A stretch of 60,857 bases of DNA from Desulfobacterales bacterium (GTDB lineage: Bacteria > Desulfobacterota > Desulfobacteria > Desulfobacterales > UBA2156), in assembly GCA_027025555.1 (NCBI GenBank), contig JALVQN010000217.1, forward strand, positions 1-60,857. The letters run 5' to 3'. Under the pieces are notes generated by a model. The model worked only from the letters and a program-made list of their open reading frames with translations, did no database searches and was not told the origin of the DNA. Shown here in pieces: positions 44,922-53,914 of the stretch. The stretch's first letter is position 1; every line of letters starts with the position of its first letter. The position numbers and the translations under genes were made by a program.

Positions 44922-45581
44922 ATGTTCATTACCTTTGAAGGCATCGAAGGCTCCGGAAAAACAACCCAGATCGAGCGGGCGGCGGCCCATATCCGGGCCT
45001 CGGGTCGTCCATGTGTCGTGACACGGGAACCCGGCGGAACGGAAATCGGTTTAAAAATCCGGGAGATCTTGCTGGATCGCAAACACACCGGGCTGGATGC
45101 GGATGCGGAACTGATGCTCTATATGGCGGATCGCATCCAGCATGTCAAAACGGTCATCCTTCCGGCTTTGGATCGAAAAAAGATCGTTTTGTGCGACCGG
45201 TTCCTGGATGCCACCCTCGCCTATCAGGGATATGGGAGGGGGCTGGACATTTCTTTCATCCGGAAGCTGCACCGGACGACCGTCGGCGGTATTGAACCGG
45301 ACCTGACGCTCCTTTTGGATTTGCCGGTGGAAAAAGGACTGGGCCGAGCTTGGGAAAGGATTAAAAAAGCGGAAAACGCCGGCGGGGAAAGCCGCTTTGA
45401 GGAAGAATCCCTGGTGTTCCATGAACGGGTCAGGAAGGGATACCTGGCGTTGGCCCGGGCCAACGTCGGCCGGATCCGGGTCATCGATGCGGCAAAGGAT
45501 ATGGAAACGATCCACCGGGAAGTGATTCAAATCGTATCTGCCGCGCTCGGGGTTGAGAAAAAGGTTCCGGCGCGGTTCTAG
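44922..45581 (+). CDS. tmk: dTMP kinase
   Basis: MFITFEGIEGSGKTTQIERA, TREPGGTEIGLKIREILL, DRFLDATLAYQGYGRG. Confidence 0.95.
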   Translation: MFITFEGIEGSGKTTQIERAAAHIRASGRPCVVTREPGGTEIGLKIREILLDRKHTGLDADAELMLYMADRIQHVKTVILPALDRKKIVLCDRFLDATLAYQGYGRGLDISFIRKLHRTTVGGIEPDLTLLLDLPVEKGLGRAWERIKKAENAGGESRFEEESLVFHERVRKGYLALARANVGRIRVIDAAKDMETIHREVIQIVSAALGVEKKVPARF

Positions 45582-45662
45582 ACGCTGTTTTACAACCCTT
45601 TGGAGACGGAAGTGTCGGAACCGGACCAAATCCCCGGGACCGGGTGAAGGAGTCGCAAACGG

Positions 45663-47942
45663 ATGAATCGATCGATTCTGGATGCCATTGGCAACACGCC
45701 CCTTGTGGAGATTCGGAAGTTGAATCCCAATTCCAGGGTGAAGATTTTTGCAAAACTGGAATCCTTCAACCCCGGCGGCTCGGTGAAGGACCGACCCGCC
45801 CTTTACATGATCGAAGCCGGAGAACGCAGCGGCCTCCTGACGCCTGAAAAGACCGTGATTGAAGCCACCAGCGGCAATACGGGGATCGGTTTGGCCCTGG
45901 TATGTTCGGTGAAAGGGTACCGGCTCCTGTTGATCATGTCGGAGGCGGTGAGTGAGGAGCGGAGGAAGATCCTGAAGGCCCGGGGAGCAGAGATCCACTT
46001 GACGCCGGGCCACCTGGGCACGGACGGTGCCATAGAGGAGGCCTATCGATTGTCCCGGGAAAACCCGGGCCGGTATTTCATGCCGGATCAGTTCAACAAT
46101 GAAGCCAACTGGCAGGCCCATTACCACAGTACCGCCCGGGAAATCTGGGAACAGACCCGCGGCCGGGTCACCGCTGTCGTGGCGACCCTCGGGACCTCCG
46201 GGACCCTCATGGGTGTATCGAGGCGGATGAAGCAATACAATCCAGCCGTCCGGATCATCGGCGTGGAACCCTACCTGGGACACAAAATCCAGGGGCTTAA
46301 AAACATGAAAGAGGCTTACCGGCCTGAAATCTTCGACAAGGGCCGTTTGGACATCAAGATCAACATCGAAGACGAGGAAGCCTTCGAAATGGCCCGCCGG
46401 CTGGCCAAGGAGGAGGGGATCTTTGCAGGCATGAGCAGCGGTGCGGCCATGGCCATCGCCTGCAAGGAAGCCGCGCTCATGAAAGAGGGGGTCATGGTGG
46501 TGATTCTCCCGGACGGCGGGGAACGGTACCTCAGCACCACGCTCTTTGCAGTGAAAGAGAAGGTGGACTTGAGGCTTTTCAACAGCATGACCCGGAGAAA
46601 AGAGACATTCAAGCCCCTGGTGCCCGGAACCGCCACGGTGTATACCTGCGGTCCCACCGCCCATGACCGAATGGAGGTCGGAGAATGCCGTCGGTTCGTT
46701 TTTTCCGACCTGCTCTGCCGGTATCTCCGATATCGAGGCTATGCGGTCCATCATGTGGTGAACATCACCGATTACGATGATAAGACATTGGCAGGATCGG
46801 AATCCGCCAATCTCTCCCTGTCCCAATTCACCGATAAGTATGTGAAATGGTTTCAAAAGGACCTGGAATCCCTGGGCGTCCAACCGGCCGACCGCATTCC
46901 CCGCACAAGCAGGAACCTCCAAGAGATGGTCCAGATCACCCGTGACCTCAAGAAGGCCGGCTATGCCTATGAGAAGTTAAAATCGGTCTATTTCGATATC
47001 TCCCGGATTCCCGATTACGGAAAGTTGTCCGGAATCGATCTCGATAAGATCAAGCTCGGGGCCACCGTGGATCTTGAAGACTATGAAAAGGAGAATCCCC
47101 GGGATTTCACCCTTCTGAAACGCTCGAAGCTTTCCGAACTCAAGCGCGGCATCTTCGTTAAAACCGAATGGGGCAACGTCCGGCCCTCTTGGCACCTTCA
47201 GTGTGCGGCCACGGCCATGAAATTCATGGGGGAGCGCTACGACATCCATGCCAGCTGCCGGGAGTTCATTTTCCCCCACCATGAAAACCATATCGCCATT
47301 GCCGTGGCGTTAAAAGGACACCCCATGGCCCACTACTGGATCCACTGTGAACAGGTCCTGTTGGATGGCAATCGAAAGGCAACAACAAAGGGGGGAATGC
47401 GCCTCGAGACGCTCTTCGAGGAGGGATTCTCGGGTCGTGAAATCCGGTACTGGCTCCTTTCCAACCACTACCGAAAGCCCCTGGTGTTTGTGCGAAAACG
47501 CCTGGAAGAAGCCAGGCGCGCCTTAAAGCGGATCGATGCGTGTATCCTTTCCCTTAAGCGCCTTCGGGGCGGAACGCCCAATCCTGAAACCGATCAGCTG
47601 GTTTATGATATCAAAAATGGATTCACCTCGGCCATGGATGAGGATCTGAATACCCCCGGCGCCTTGGCCTCCCTCTTTGATAAAATCCGGAAGATCAACA
47701 TCGGCATCAAAGAAAAAAGCATCGATGCCACGGGCGCGGAAAAGATCCTGCGTACGTTTCAGGATATTGACGGTGTTTTGAACCTGTTTCGTTTCCCGGG
47801 GCCTACCCAGGACCCGGAAATCCTCGAGCTTATCCGGCAAAGGGAGGCGGCCCGACAGGCGAAAGACTGGGACACGGCGGACCGTATCCGGGACCGGCTT
47901 CGGTCCATGGGGGTTGAGGTGCGGGACACTCCAATCCGCTGA
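45663..47942 (+). CDS. fusion protein: PLP cysteine synthase (CysK/CysM-like) + cysteinyl-tRNA synthetase-like domain with degenerate HIGH and KMSKS motifs
   Basis: Residues ~1-300: NTPLVEIRKLN, FNPGGSVKDRPA, TSGNTGIGLA, GTSGTLMGV. Residues ~303-759 collinear with CysRS (LRLFNSMTRRKETFKP, YTCGPT, NITDYDDKT, WHLQCAATAMKFMGERYDIHAS, FPHHEN), but HIGH->MEVGE and KMSKS->KATTK. Confidence 0.93.
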   Translation: MNRSILDAIGNTPLVEIRKLNPNSRVKIFAKLESFNPGGSVKDRPALYMIEAGERSGLLTPEKTVIEATSGNTGIGLALVCSVKGYRLLLIMSEAVSEERRKILKARGAEIHLTPGHLGTDGAIEEAYRLSRENPGRYFMPDQFNNEANWQAHYHSTAREIWEQTRGRVTAVVATLGTSGTLMGVSRRMKQYNPAVRIIGVEPYLGHKIQGLKNMKEAYRPEIFDKGRLDIKINIEDEEAFEMARRLAKEEGIFAGMSSGAAMAIACKEAALMKEGVMVVILPDGGERYLSTTLFAVKEKVDLRLFNSMTRRKETFKPLVPGTATVYTCGPTAHDRMEVGECRRFVFSDLLCRYLRYRGYAVHHVVNITDYDDKTLAGSESANLSLSQFTDKYVKWFQKDLESLGVQPADRIPRTSRNLQEMVQITRDLKKAGYAYEKLKSVYFDISRIPDYGKLSGIDLDKIKLGATVDLEDYEKENPRDFTLLKRSKLSELKRGIFVKTEWGNVRPSWHLQCAATAMKFMGERYDIHASCREFIFPHHENHIAIAVALKGHPMAHYWIHCEQVLLDGNRKATTKGGMRLETLFEEGFSGREIRYWLLSNHYRKPLVFVRKRLEEARRALKRIDACILSLKRLRGGTPNPETDQLVYDIKNGFTSAMDEDLNTPGALASLFDKIRKINIGIKEKSIDATGAEKILRTFQDIDGVLNLFRFPGPTQDPEILELIRQREAARQAKDWDTADRIRDRLRSMGVEVRDTPIR

Positions 47943-47967
47943 AAAACGGTTTGCCGCCCCCTGACAC

Positions 47968-48993
47968 ATGGCACAGGAACAAAGAAGAAAGAGGCGTTTT
48001 GGCATGGAAGCGATATATTTCCCCCATACCGTGATTCCGGAACCTGTTTTGGCCAACCTTGAACATTTGGTCGATTCGGTGGAGGTTCTTCAGCCGTGCC
48101 GCCGCGAGGTTCCTGAATTCATGGCCGCATACGCGGCAAAGGGATTTTTATCCATATATACAGTGATGGCGGACCATAAGGCGCGACTGGAAGCAGCCCT
48201 TCAGGGCTTTGAAGCCTTTGCACAGACGGCCGGACCCGGGGGCGATCTGGTGACCCGATTTGTTGCCCTGAGCAAGGGCTCCCCTGCCCCCGACGATGAA
48301 AGGGTGGCCTCCCAGATCGTCTCCGCCATGAAAAGAGGCCGTGCCGGAACAAGACGCCCGCCGGAAGATCCGGCCTTCGAAGCGGCCCTTTTCCTTTTCA
48401 TGGCCCAAACCTACGACCTCCGCAACATGGAGGTTCAGAAGGATTTGAAGTCCGCTGGCGACACCCAAAAAAAGCTCTTTCAAAGCCTCACGGGGGAGGT
48501 CCCCATGGACGAGAAGACCGACTTTCCCGGCCATGACGCCCCGGACGATTACATGCCCAGGCAACGGCTCGCGGCCTGGTCCAATTTGTTCTTCAACAGG
48601 CGTGCCCTTCAAGGCATGGATAAAGGCCCTGTCTGGATGACGCACAGCCGGCCGGTGGTGGAACACCTCCTGGAAGAGGCGCCGTTTTCCGTGCAGACGG
48701 TGCATCTTGAGGCGACCCCGGGCGCCCCGGTTCCGGAAGGGAGACAGGATCCCTGGAAAGCCGCCTTCCAGGAAGCCCTGTCAAGGGCATGGGAAGATCC
48801 CGGCTTTTGCCTTGACGATCCCCTTGTGGAAGCGTCGATTCCCTTTGGAGGCCCCGCACCCTTTGCGGCCACCGTCCATGCCGTTCACCAGGCCCCTGCG
48901 GCCCTTTTTGGGCGCCGGCTCGACGGTTCCCTCATCCCCGAAGGCCAAGAGGCCTTGGACGGCAAAACATTGTTGGTTTGCTTGGATCCATAA
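47968..48993 (+). CDS. hypothetical protein
   Basis: 341 aa ORF 26 nt downstream of the fusion gene, same strand; no recognised family. Confidence 0.65.
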   Translation: MAQEQRRKRRFGMEAIYFPHTVIPEPVLANLEHLVDSVEVLQPCRREVPEFMAAYAAKGFLSIYTVMADHKARLEAALQGFEAFAQTAGPGGDLVTRFVALSKGSPAPDDERVASQIVSAMKRGRAGTRRPPEDPAFEAALFLFMAQTYDLRNMEVQKDLKSAGDTQKKLFQSLTGEVPMDEKTDFPGHDAPDDYMPRQRLAAWSNLFFNRRALQGMDKGPVWMTHSRPVVEHLLEEAPFSVQTVHLEATPGAPVPEGRQDPWKAAFQEALSRAWEDPGFCLDDPLVEASIPFGGPAPFAATVHAVHQAPAALFGRRLDGSLIPEGQEALDGKTLLVCLDP

Positions 48994-49038
48994 GGTCCGG
49001 CGGCTTTGAAAGAAATCCAAAAAAAACGAATATAGGGC

Positions 49039-49065
49039 TTGACTCGGAGTGGGGATTGGTATAAG
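49039..49065 (+). promoter_or_regulatory. possible sigma70 promoter for the ferredoxin gene
   Basis: TTGACT-15 nt-TATAAG; short spacer. Confidence 0.4.
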
Positions 49066-49140
49066 TGGCTTGCCTTAATCTGAAACCCACAGATCCCTTA
49101 CCCGGGTCTTTAGGAATTTTAAGAAAGGAGGCGTTTTAAA

Positions 49141-49329
49141 ATGGGATACGACGTGACTGTTGACCAGGATAAGTGTGAAGGCTGCGGCGAATGCGTGGAG
49201 GTCTGCCCGGTGGAAGTCTATGAACTGGTGGACGATAAATCGGTTCCGGTGAATGCCGAAGAGTGCCTGGGCTGTGAGAGCTGCGTGGAAGTCTGCGAGC
49301 CTGGTGCCATCACCGTCGAGGAGACATAA
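49141..49329 (+). CDS. 2[4Fe-4S] ferredoxin-like protein
   Basis: CEGCGECVEVCPVE and CLGCESCVEVCEPG; RBS aaaggaggcg. Confidence 0.95.
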   Translation: MGYDVTVDQDKCEGCGECVEVCPVEVYELVDDKSVPVNAEECLGCESCVEVCEPGAITVEET

Positions 49330-49468
49330 CCCGTACGGTGTTCAATCCCCCTGGTCCTGGAGAGGGCCGGGGGGATAAAGCGTTCCGGATACCTCCGGAT
49401 TTTCTCGGGGGATATCCCGTTTCCCCGTCCCGCCCCATTCCCCGCATGGATGGCCTGAAAGGGATGCC

Positions 49469-50041
49469 ATGCCCCCTTTCCCTTTATCGCGTAAGCTGTT
49501 TTGGATGAAGCAGGGGTATGCCTTCATTTTTCAGACACGCTTTGGATATTCTGCGGTCTTGTACCGGGAAAGTCCCTTCGCCGTTTTCAGGACCTTCCTT
49601 CCACGGCAGACGCTTTCCGGTCTCATGGAGGCCCTGGACGCTTCCGGCGGCCCGTTTCGGGAGGGCGCCCATGCGCATGCACGCACGCTGTCCCGGTCCA
49701 TCGTCGATTATTTCAAGGGCCTGATCCCTGAAATGGAGTGGCCGCCATGGTCCTGGTTGGATCTTGCCGGACTGACCCCGCTCCAGCGGTCTGTGCTCCG
49801 GGAAACCGCAAAGATACCCTATGGTAAACAAAGGAGCTACCGGGACATCGCCTGCGCCATCGGTCGGCCGAGGGCCTGCCGGTTCGTGGGATCCACCCTG
49901 GCCAAAAATCCCTTCCCGCTCCTGATTCCCTGTCACCGGGTCATCCGGAGTGACGGCACCCCGGGTCAATTCGGGGGCGGAACCCCCCTCAAACAGGCCC
50001 TCCTTGATCTGGAGGCAAGAAACCCGAGGTGTCGGGCTTGA
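49469..50041 (+). CDS. ogt: methylated-DNA-[protein]-cysteine S-methyltransferase
   Basis: IPYGKQRSYRDIACAIGRPRACRFVGSTLAKNPFPLLIPCHRVIRSDG (PCHRV active site). Confidence 0.93.
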   Translation: MPPFPLSRKLFWMKQGYAFIFQTRFGYSAVLYRESPFAVFRTFLPRQTLSGLMEALDASGGPFREGAHAHARTLSRSIVDYFKGLIPEMEWPPWSWLDLAGLTPLQRSVLRETAKIPYGKQRSYRDIACAIGRPRACRFVGSTLAKNPFPLLIPCHRVIRSDGTPGQFGGGTPLKQALLDLEARNPRCRA

Positions 50042-51038
50042 AGTGGTCCCATCCCGAGGGGAAAACCGGCAAAATGCGGCCCGAAGCGTCGGTGATCTCC
50101 AGCTTTTTAGACGGTGTGATCCGCCCGATGGCAAAAAGGGGGCGATGAAAGGTTTTTTCGAAGGCGGCCAGGACGCGCTTTTCCGCTTCGGGCGGTACGG
50201 TCATTAAAAGGACATAGTCCTCGCCGCCGGAAAGCGCGTAATCCAGCGGGTCCCCGGAAAACCGCGCGCAGAAGCTTTTGAGTGCCGGAGAGACGGGGAT
50301 TTTCGTTGCATCGAGAAGGGCCCCGACATTGCTTGATCTCAGGATATGACCCAGGTCTGAACTCAGGCCGTCGCTGACATCGATGGCGGCGTGAACGGCC
50401 CCCAGCGTTGCCAGAAACCGGCCTTCTTCTACATGGGGCCGCGGTTTCAGGTGGGCGTTGAGCAGTTTCTCGAGTGCCGGCGTATCGGGCGGGATGTCCT
50501 CCAGGATGAGATGCAGTCCGGCACGGCTGTCCCCCAGAAAGCCCGTGGAGAAAATCACATCACCGATTTGTGCGGTGTGGCGGAAAAGGATTTCCTCGGC
50601 CGGCATGGTGCCCAGGACCATGATGTTGAGGATGAGATCGGTTTTCGATGCCGTGGTATCCCCGCCCAGAATGTTGACCCGATGCCGGGCGGCAAGATGC
50701 TTCATCCCCGCGTAGAGCCCGTCCAGATAGTCGAGGGTGCAGTCTTCCGGAATTGCGATGCTGATAAAGGCTTCCCTGGGCTCTCCGCCCATGGCGGCGA
50801 TGTCACTCAAGTTCACGGCCAGGGCCTTGTATCCCAGGTTGAATGCCGAGGTGGCCTTTTTCAGGAAATGGACCCGTTCCACCAGCAAGTCGGTGGTGAC
50901 GAGGGTCGCCCTGTGGGGAGGGACATGGAAGACAGCCGCATCGTCTCCGATGCCTTTGAGGACCGCGTCCTTTCGCACAAGGCACCCTCTCCGGACCCGG
51001 TCGATCCATGCGAACTCACCGATGTCCTTCAGTTTCAA
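49989..51038 (-). CDS. thiL: thiamine-monophosphate kinase
   Basis: GIGDDAAVFHVP, NLSDIAAMGGEPREAFISIAIP, IDVSDGLSSDLGHIL. Confidence 0.94.
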   Translation of the reverse strand: MKLKDIGEFAWIDRVRRGCLVRKDAVLKGIGDDAAVFHVPPHRATLVTTDLLVERVHFLKKATSAFNLGYKALAVNLSDIAAMGGEPREAFISIAIPEDCTLDYLDGLYAGMKHLAARHRVNILGGDTTASKTDLILNIMVLGTMPAEEILFRHTAQIGDVIFSTGFLGDSRAGLHLILEDIPPDTPALEKLLNAHLKPRPHVEEGRFLATLGAVHAAIDVSDGLSSDLGHILRSSNVGALLDATKIPVSPALKSFCARFSGDPLDYALSGGEDYVLLMTVPPEAEKRVLAAFEKTFHRPLFAIGRITPSKKLEITDASGRILPVFPSGWDHFKPDTSGFLPPDQGGPV

Positions 51039-51685
51039 CGCGCCCGGGCCTTCTGGATGAGAAGGGTCAGGTGACGGGCCGCCTCCATGGGATCCTTTGC
51101 ACAGACGATGGCCGATACCACGGCCACGCCGTCGGCCCCGTTTCGGAGGACCGCTTCGACATTTTCAGCATTCACCCCGCCGATGGCCACCAGGGGGGTG
51201 GACACCCTTTTGCGGATTTCTCTGAGCCCTTCCAAGCCGAGGGGAGGCGCCGTGTCGGTTTTCGTGGGCGTCGAAAAGACGGGGCTGACGCTGATGTAAT
51301 CCGCCCCTTGGGCCTCGGCTGCCATGGCATCCTCGATGGATTCCGCCGATATGCCGATGATCATGGAATTTCCAACGATGCGGCGGGCCTGGGGCAGCGG
51401 CATGTCCGTCTGTCCCAGGTGCAACCCGTCGGCATGCACCGCCATGGCCACATCCAACCGGTCGTTGATGATGAGAGGCACACGGGCTTGTTTCAGAAAG
51501 TCCCGTACGGAGAGGGCCTCGTCGAGGAATTTGCGGGTGGATCCTTTCTTTTCTCGAAGCTGAACGCAGGTGACCCCTCCCTTTACCGCGGCCTCCACGA
51601 TCCGGCGGGTGCTTTTCCCCCTTGCAAGGCCCCTGTCCGTCACCAGATAGAGGGAATAGTCCACGCTTTTTTGGGTTCGGTTCAT
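51035..51685 (-). CDS. thiE: thiamine-phosphate synthase
   Basis: LYLVTDRGL, CVQLREKKGSTRKFLDEA, GLHLGQTDMP, PLVAIGGVNAENV. Confidence 0.94.
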   Translation of the reverse strand: MNRTQKSVDYSLYLVTDRGLARGKSTRRIVEAAVKGGVTCVQLREKKGSTRKFLDEALSVRDFLKQARVPLIINDRLDVAMAVHADGLHLGQTDMPLPQARRIVGNSMIIGISAESIEDAMAAEAQGADYISVSPVFSTPTKTDTAPPLGLEGLREIRKRVSTPLVAIGGVNAENVEAVLRNGADGVAVVSAIVCAKDPMEAARHLTLLIQKARAR

Positions 51686-52509
51686 CGGGTTTCGGTGATG
51701 TTGCATCCGGATTCGAGTTGTTCGGGTGAAATCTCGTACAGGGCGTCCAAGAGCGCCACCATGAGACTCCCGGGTGCCTTGGCCTTCTCGGCGGCATATT
51801 CTCCGGCCAGGCCGAAATAGGCCAGGGCCGTCGCCGCCGCGCTGAAGGGATCCGGATCCACGGCCAAAAAAGCCCCGATGAGGGCCGTGGCGGCGCACCC
51901 GGTTCCTGTGACACGACCCATGAGAAAATGGCCGTTTGCGACTTGCGCGCGGCGCTGTCCGTCAGTGACCAGGTCCACGGATCCGGTGATGGCCAGGGTG
52001 GTGTTCCACTCACGGGCAAGGGATTCGGCTGTATCCGCCGCCGTCTCCACCGAGTGGACGGCGTCGACGCCCTTGGTTTTCGAGTCCGCGTTTTGCAGGG
52101 ACAATATTTCAGAGGCGTTTCCGCGCAACACACGGATGGGGGTTTGGTCCAGGATCTGTTTGGCCGAGCGGGTGCGCAAGGCGGTGGCGCCCGCACCCAC
52201 GGGATCCAGGATCACGGGAACATGCAGCGTGGCCGCCCGTCTTGACGCCCGGATCATGGAATCCACCCAGTCATCGGTCAGTGTGCCGATGTTCAGGACC
52301 AGCGCCCCGGCCGCGGCGACCATCTCTTCCACCTCGTTTGGCGCGTGGGCCATCACCGGCGAGGCCCCGGCGCATAAGAGGGCGTTGGCCGTGAAATTCA
52401 TGACCACATAGTTGGTGATGTTATGGATCAGCGGTTTCTTTTCCCTCAGTTGTTGAAGGTTGACCGCGGCCTGTCGGGGGAGCAGTGTCATCATCGCCTC
52501 TCTTGTCAA
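51682..52509 (-). CDS. thiM: hydroxyethylthiazole kinase
   Basis: PLIHNITNYVVMNFTANALLCAGASPVMA, DPVGAGATALRT, TGTGCAATALIGAF. Confidence 0.94.
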   Translation of the reverse strand: MTREAMMTLLPRQAAVNLQQLREKKPLIHNITNYVVMNFTANALLCAGASPVMAHAPNEVEEMVAAAGALVLNIGTLTDDWVDSMIRASRRAATLHVPVILDPVGAGATALRTRSAKQILDQTPIRVLRGNASEILSLQNADSKTKGVDAVHSVETAADTAESLAREWNTTLAITGSVDLVTDGQRRAQVANGHFLMGRVTGTGCAATALIGAFLAVDPDPFSAAATALAYFGLAGEYAAEKAKAPGSLMVALLDALYEISPEQLESGCNITETR

Positions 52510-52527
52510 ATGGCCCTAAAGACTTCA

Positions 52528-52559
52528 AAGGGGCTGTTTTCCGGCAAAAACAGCCCCTT
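52528..52559 (-). terminator. strong hairpin between TPP riboswitch and thiM (expression platform candidate)
   Basis: 13-bp perfect stem AAGGGGCTGTTTT/AAAACAGCCCCTT, 6-nt loop; no clean U-tract on the minus strand. Confidence 0.55.
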
Positions 52560-52576
52560 ATGATTCCTGAACGCCT

Positions 52577-52660
52577 CCACCGAATCATTTCCCTACGCTG
52601 GAATTACCCAGATCAGGTTCAAAGGGTCCCTTCTCAGGCCTGTTTTGCCGCCCCTGGTGG
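52577..52660 (-). ncRNA. TPP (THI-element) riboswitch
   Basis: Minus strand reads CCACCAGGGGCGG...CCTGAGAAGGGACCCTTTGAACCTGATCTGGGTAATTCCAGCGTAGGGAAATGATTCGGTGG, the canonical THI-box core. Confidence 0.95.
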
Positions 52661-52802
52661 ATTTTCAGGCAGATTACCGGAAATAAAAGACTTTGTCAAG
52701 GCGGTTGAGGCGCGGACCCGGGGTACCGTTTATAGGGTATTTTTTTCGGGACCCTGGATAATCATTGTAAGAAAACGAAAGCTATGGTATTGTTTTGAAG
52801 TT

Positions 52803-53135
52803 ATGAAACAATATGTTGTGGATGAACTCCGTCGGCAGGAACGGGAAAAGATCAAGAGCCATCTTGAACAACACTATGGCCGGGGGAGCGTTGAAGGGAT
52901 TTACTGGATCCCCCTTGATCCCCATATATTCACCCCTGTTCAGTCCCGGCACCGGGCCTGTCAACCGTTTTATTTTGCCCTGGAAGTGCTCAAGGACCGG
53001 CTCGTGTGTGAACTGCTGATTCGCACCCGGCACCGGGTGCGCTGTGACTGCATGGGATATGCCACCGAAAACCAGCGAAACTGGTTGATCCGGCTCGTTG
53101 ACGGATTCTTGGATGGGCTTGGAATCCGGGTTTAG
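52803..53135 (+). CDS. hypothetical protein (110 aa)
   Basis: ATG at 52803; conserved-looking charged protein MKQYVVDELRRQEREKIKSHLEQHYG. Confidence 0.6.
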   Translation: MKQYVVDELRRQEREKIKSHLEQHYGRGSVEGIYWIPLDPHIFTPVQSRHRACQPFYFALEVLKDRLVCELLIRTRHRVRCDCMGYATENQRNWLIRLVDGFLDGLGIRV

Positions 53136-53164
53136 CCGAGGGGAAAAAGGAGGACTGCGGTGTT

Positions 53165-53914
53165 GTGAAACGGGGTGGGGACATGATTCGAACCTTGGGG
53201 CTTTGTGCGGCCATTGTCCTTTTGACCGCGTTTTTGGGCATCATCGCCCTGACCGTGTCCCTGTTCGGGAGCCCGGAAAGGACCATTCACAGGATCGCCC
53301 AGATATGGGGCGCCCTGATTCTTTCAATGGGGCGGATCCGGGTTCAGGTGAAGGGACTTTCCCGTATTGATCCCAATCGAAGCTATATCTTCATGGCCAA
53401 TCACCAGAGCAATTTCGACATCCCGGTGCTCCTTGCCCACCTCAAGGTTCAATTCCGGTGGCTGGCAAAGGCCGAGCTTTTCAAGATCCCCATTTTCGGC
53501 CGGGCCATGCGGAAAGCGGGTTACATCAGTATCGACCGGTCGGATCGCAAGAGTGCCTTTTTGAGCCTGAAAAAAGCGGCCGAAACCATCCGGCGCGGCA
53601 CTTCAGTCCTCATTTTTCCCGAGGGGACCCGGAGTTTGGATGGGCGGATACGCCCTTTCAAGAAGGGCGGTTTCGTATTGGCCACAGAAGCCGGGGTCCC
53701 CGTCGTTCCGGTGGTTTTACGGGGGACGTGGTCCATTATGGCCAAGGACGGATGGACAATCCGGCCGGGGGATGTCACCCTCCAGGTGCTTCGCCCGGTC
53801 CCCACACGCGATTTTAACCGGAAGGCCAAAGATCTTTTGCTGAAAAAGATCCGGCATATCATGAAAAACGCCTTCGAATCGGATTTGGGGGGGAATGCAG
53901 CATGCTCAAACTGA
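53165..53914 (+). CDS. plsC: 1-acyl-sn-glycerol-3-phosphate acyltransferase
   Basis: NHQSNFDIPVLLAHL (HxxxxD), FPEGTRSLDGRIRPFKKGGFVLA, GVPVVPVVLRG. Confidence 0.94.
   Translation: MKRGGDMIRTLGLCAAIVLLTAFLGIIALTVSLFGSPERTIHRIAQIWGALILSMGRIRVQVKGLSRIDPNRSYIFMANHQSNFDIPVLLAHLKVQFRWLAKAELFKIPIFGRAMRKAGYISIDRSDRKSAFLSLKKAAETIRRGTSVLIFPEGTRSLDGRIRPFKKGGFVLATEAGVPVVPVVLRGTWSIMAKDGWTIRPGDVTLQVLRPVPTRDFNRKAKDLLLKKIRHIMKNAFESDLGGNAACSN

Noticed and set aside
45051-46922. 623-aa minus-strand ORF antisense to tmk and cysK
   Set aside because: Codon-bias artefact; plus-strand genes are clear.
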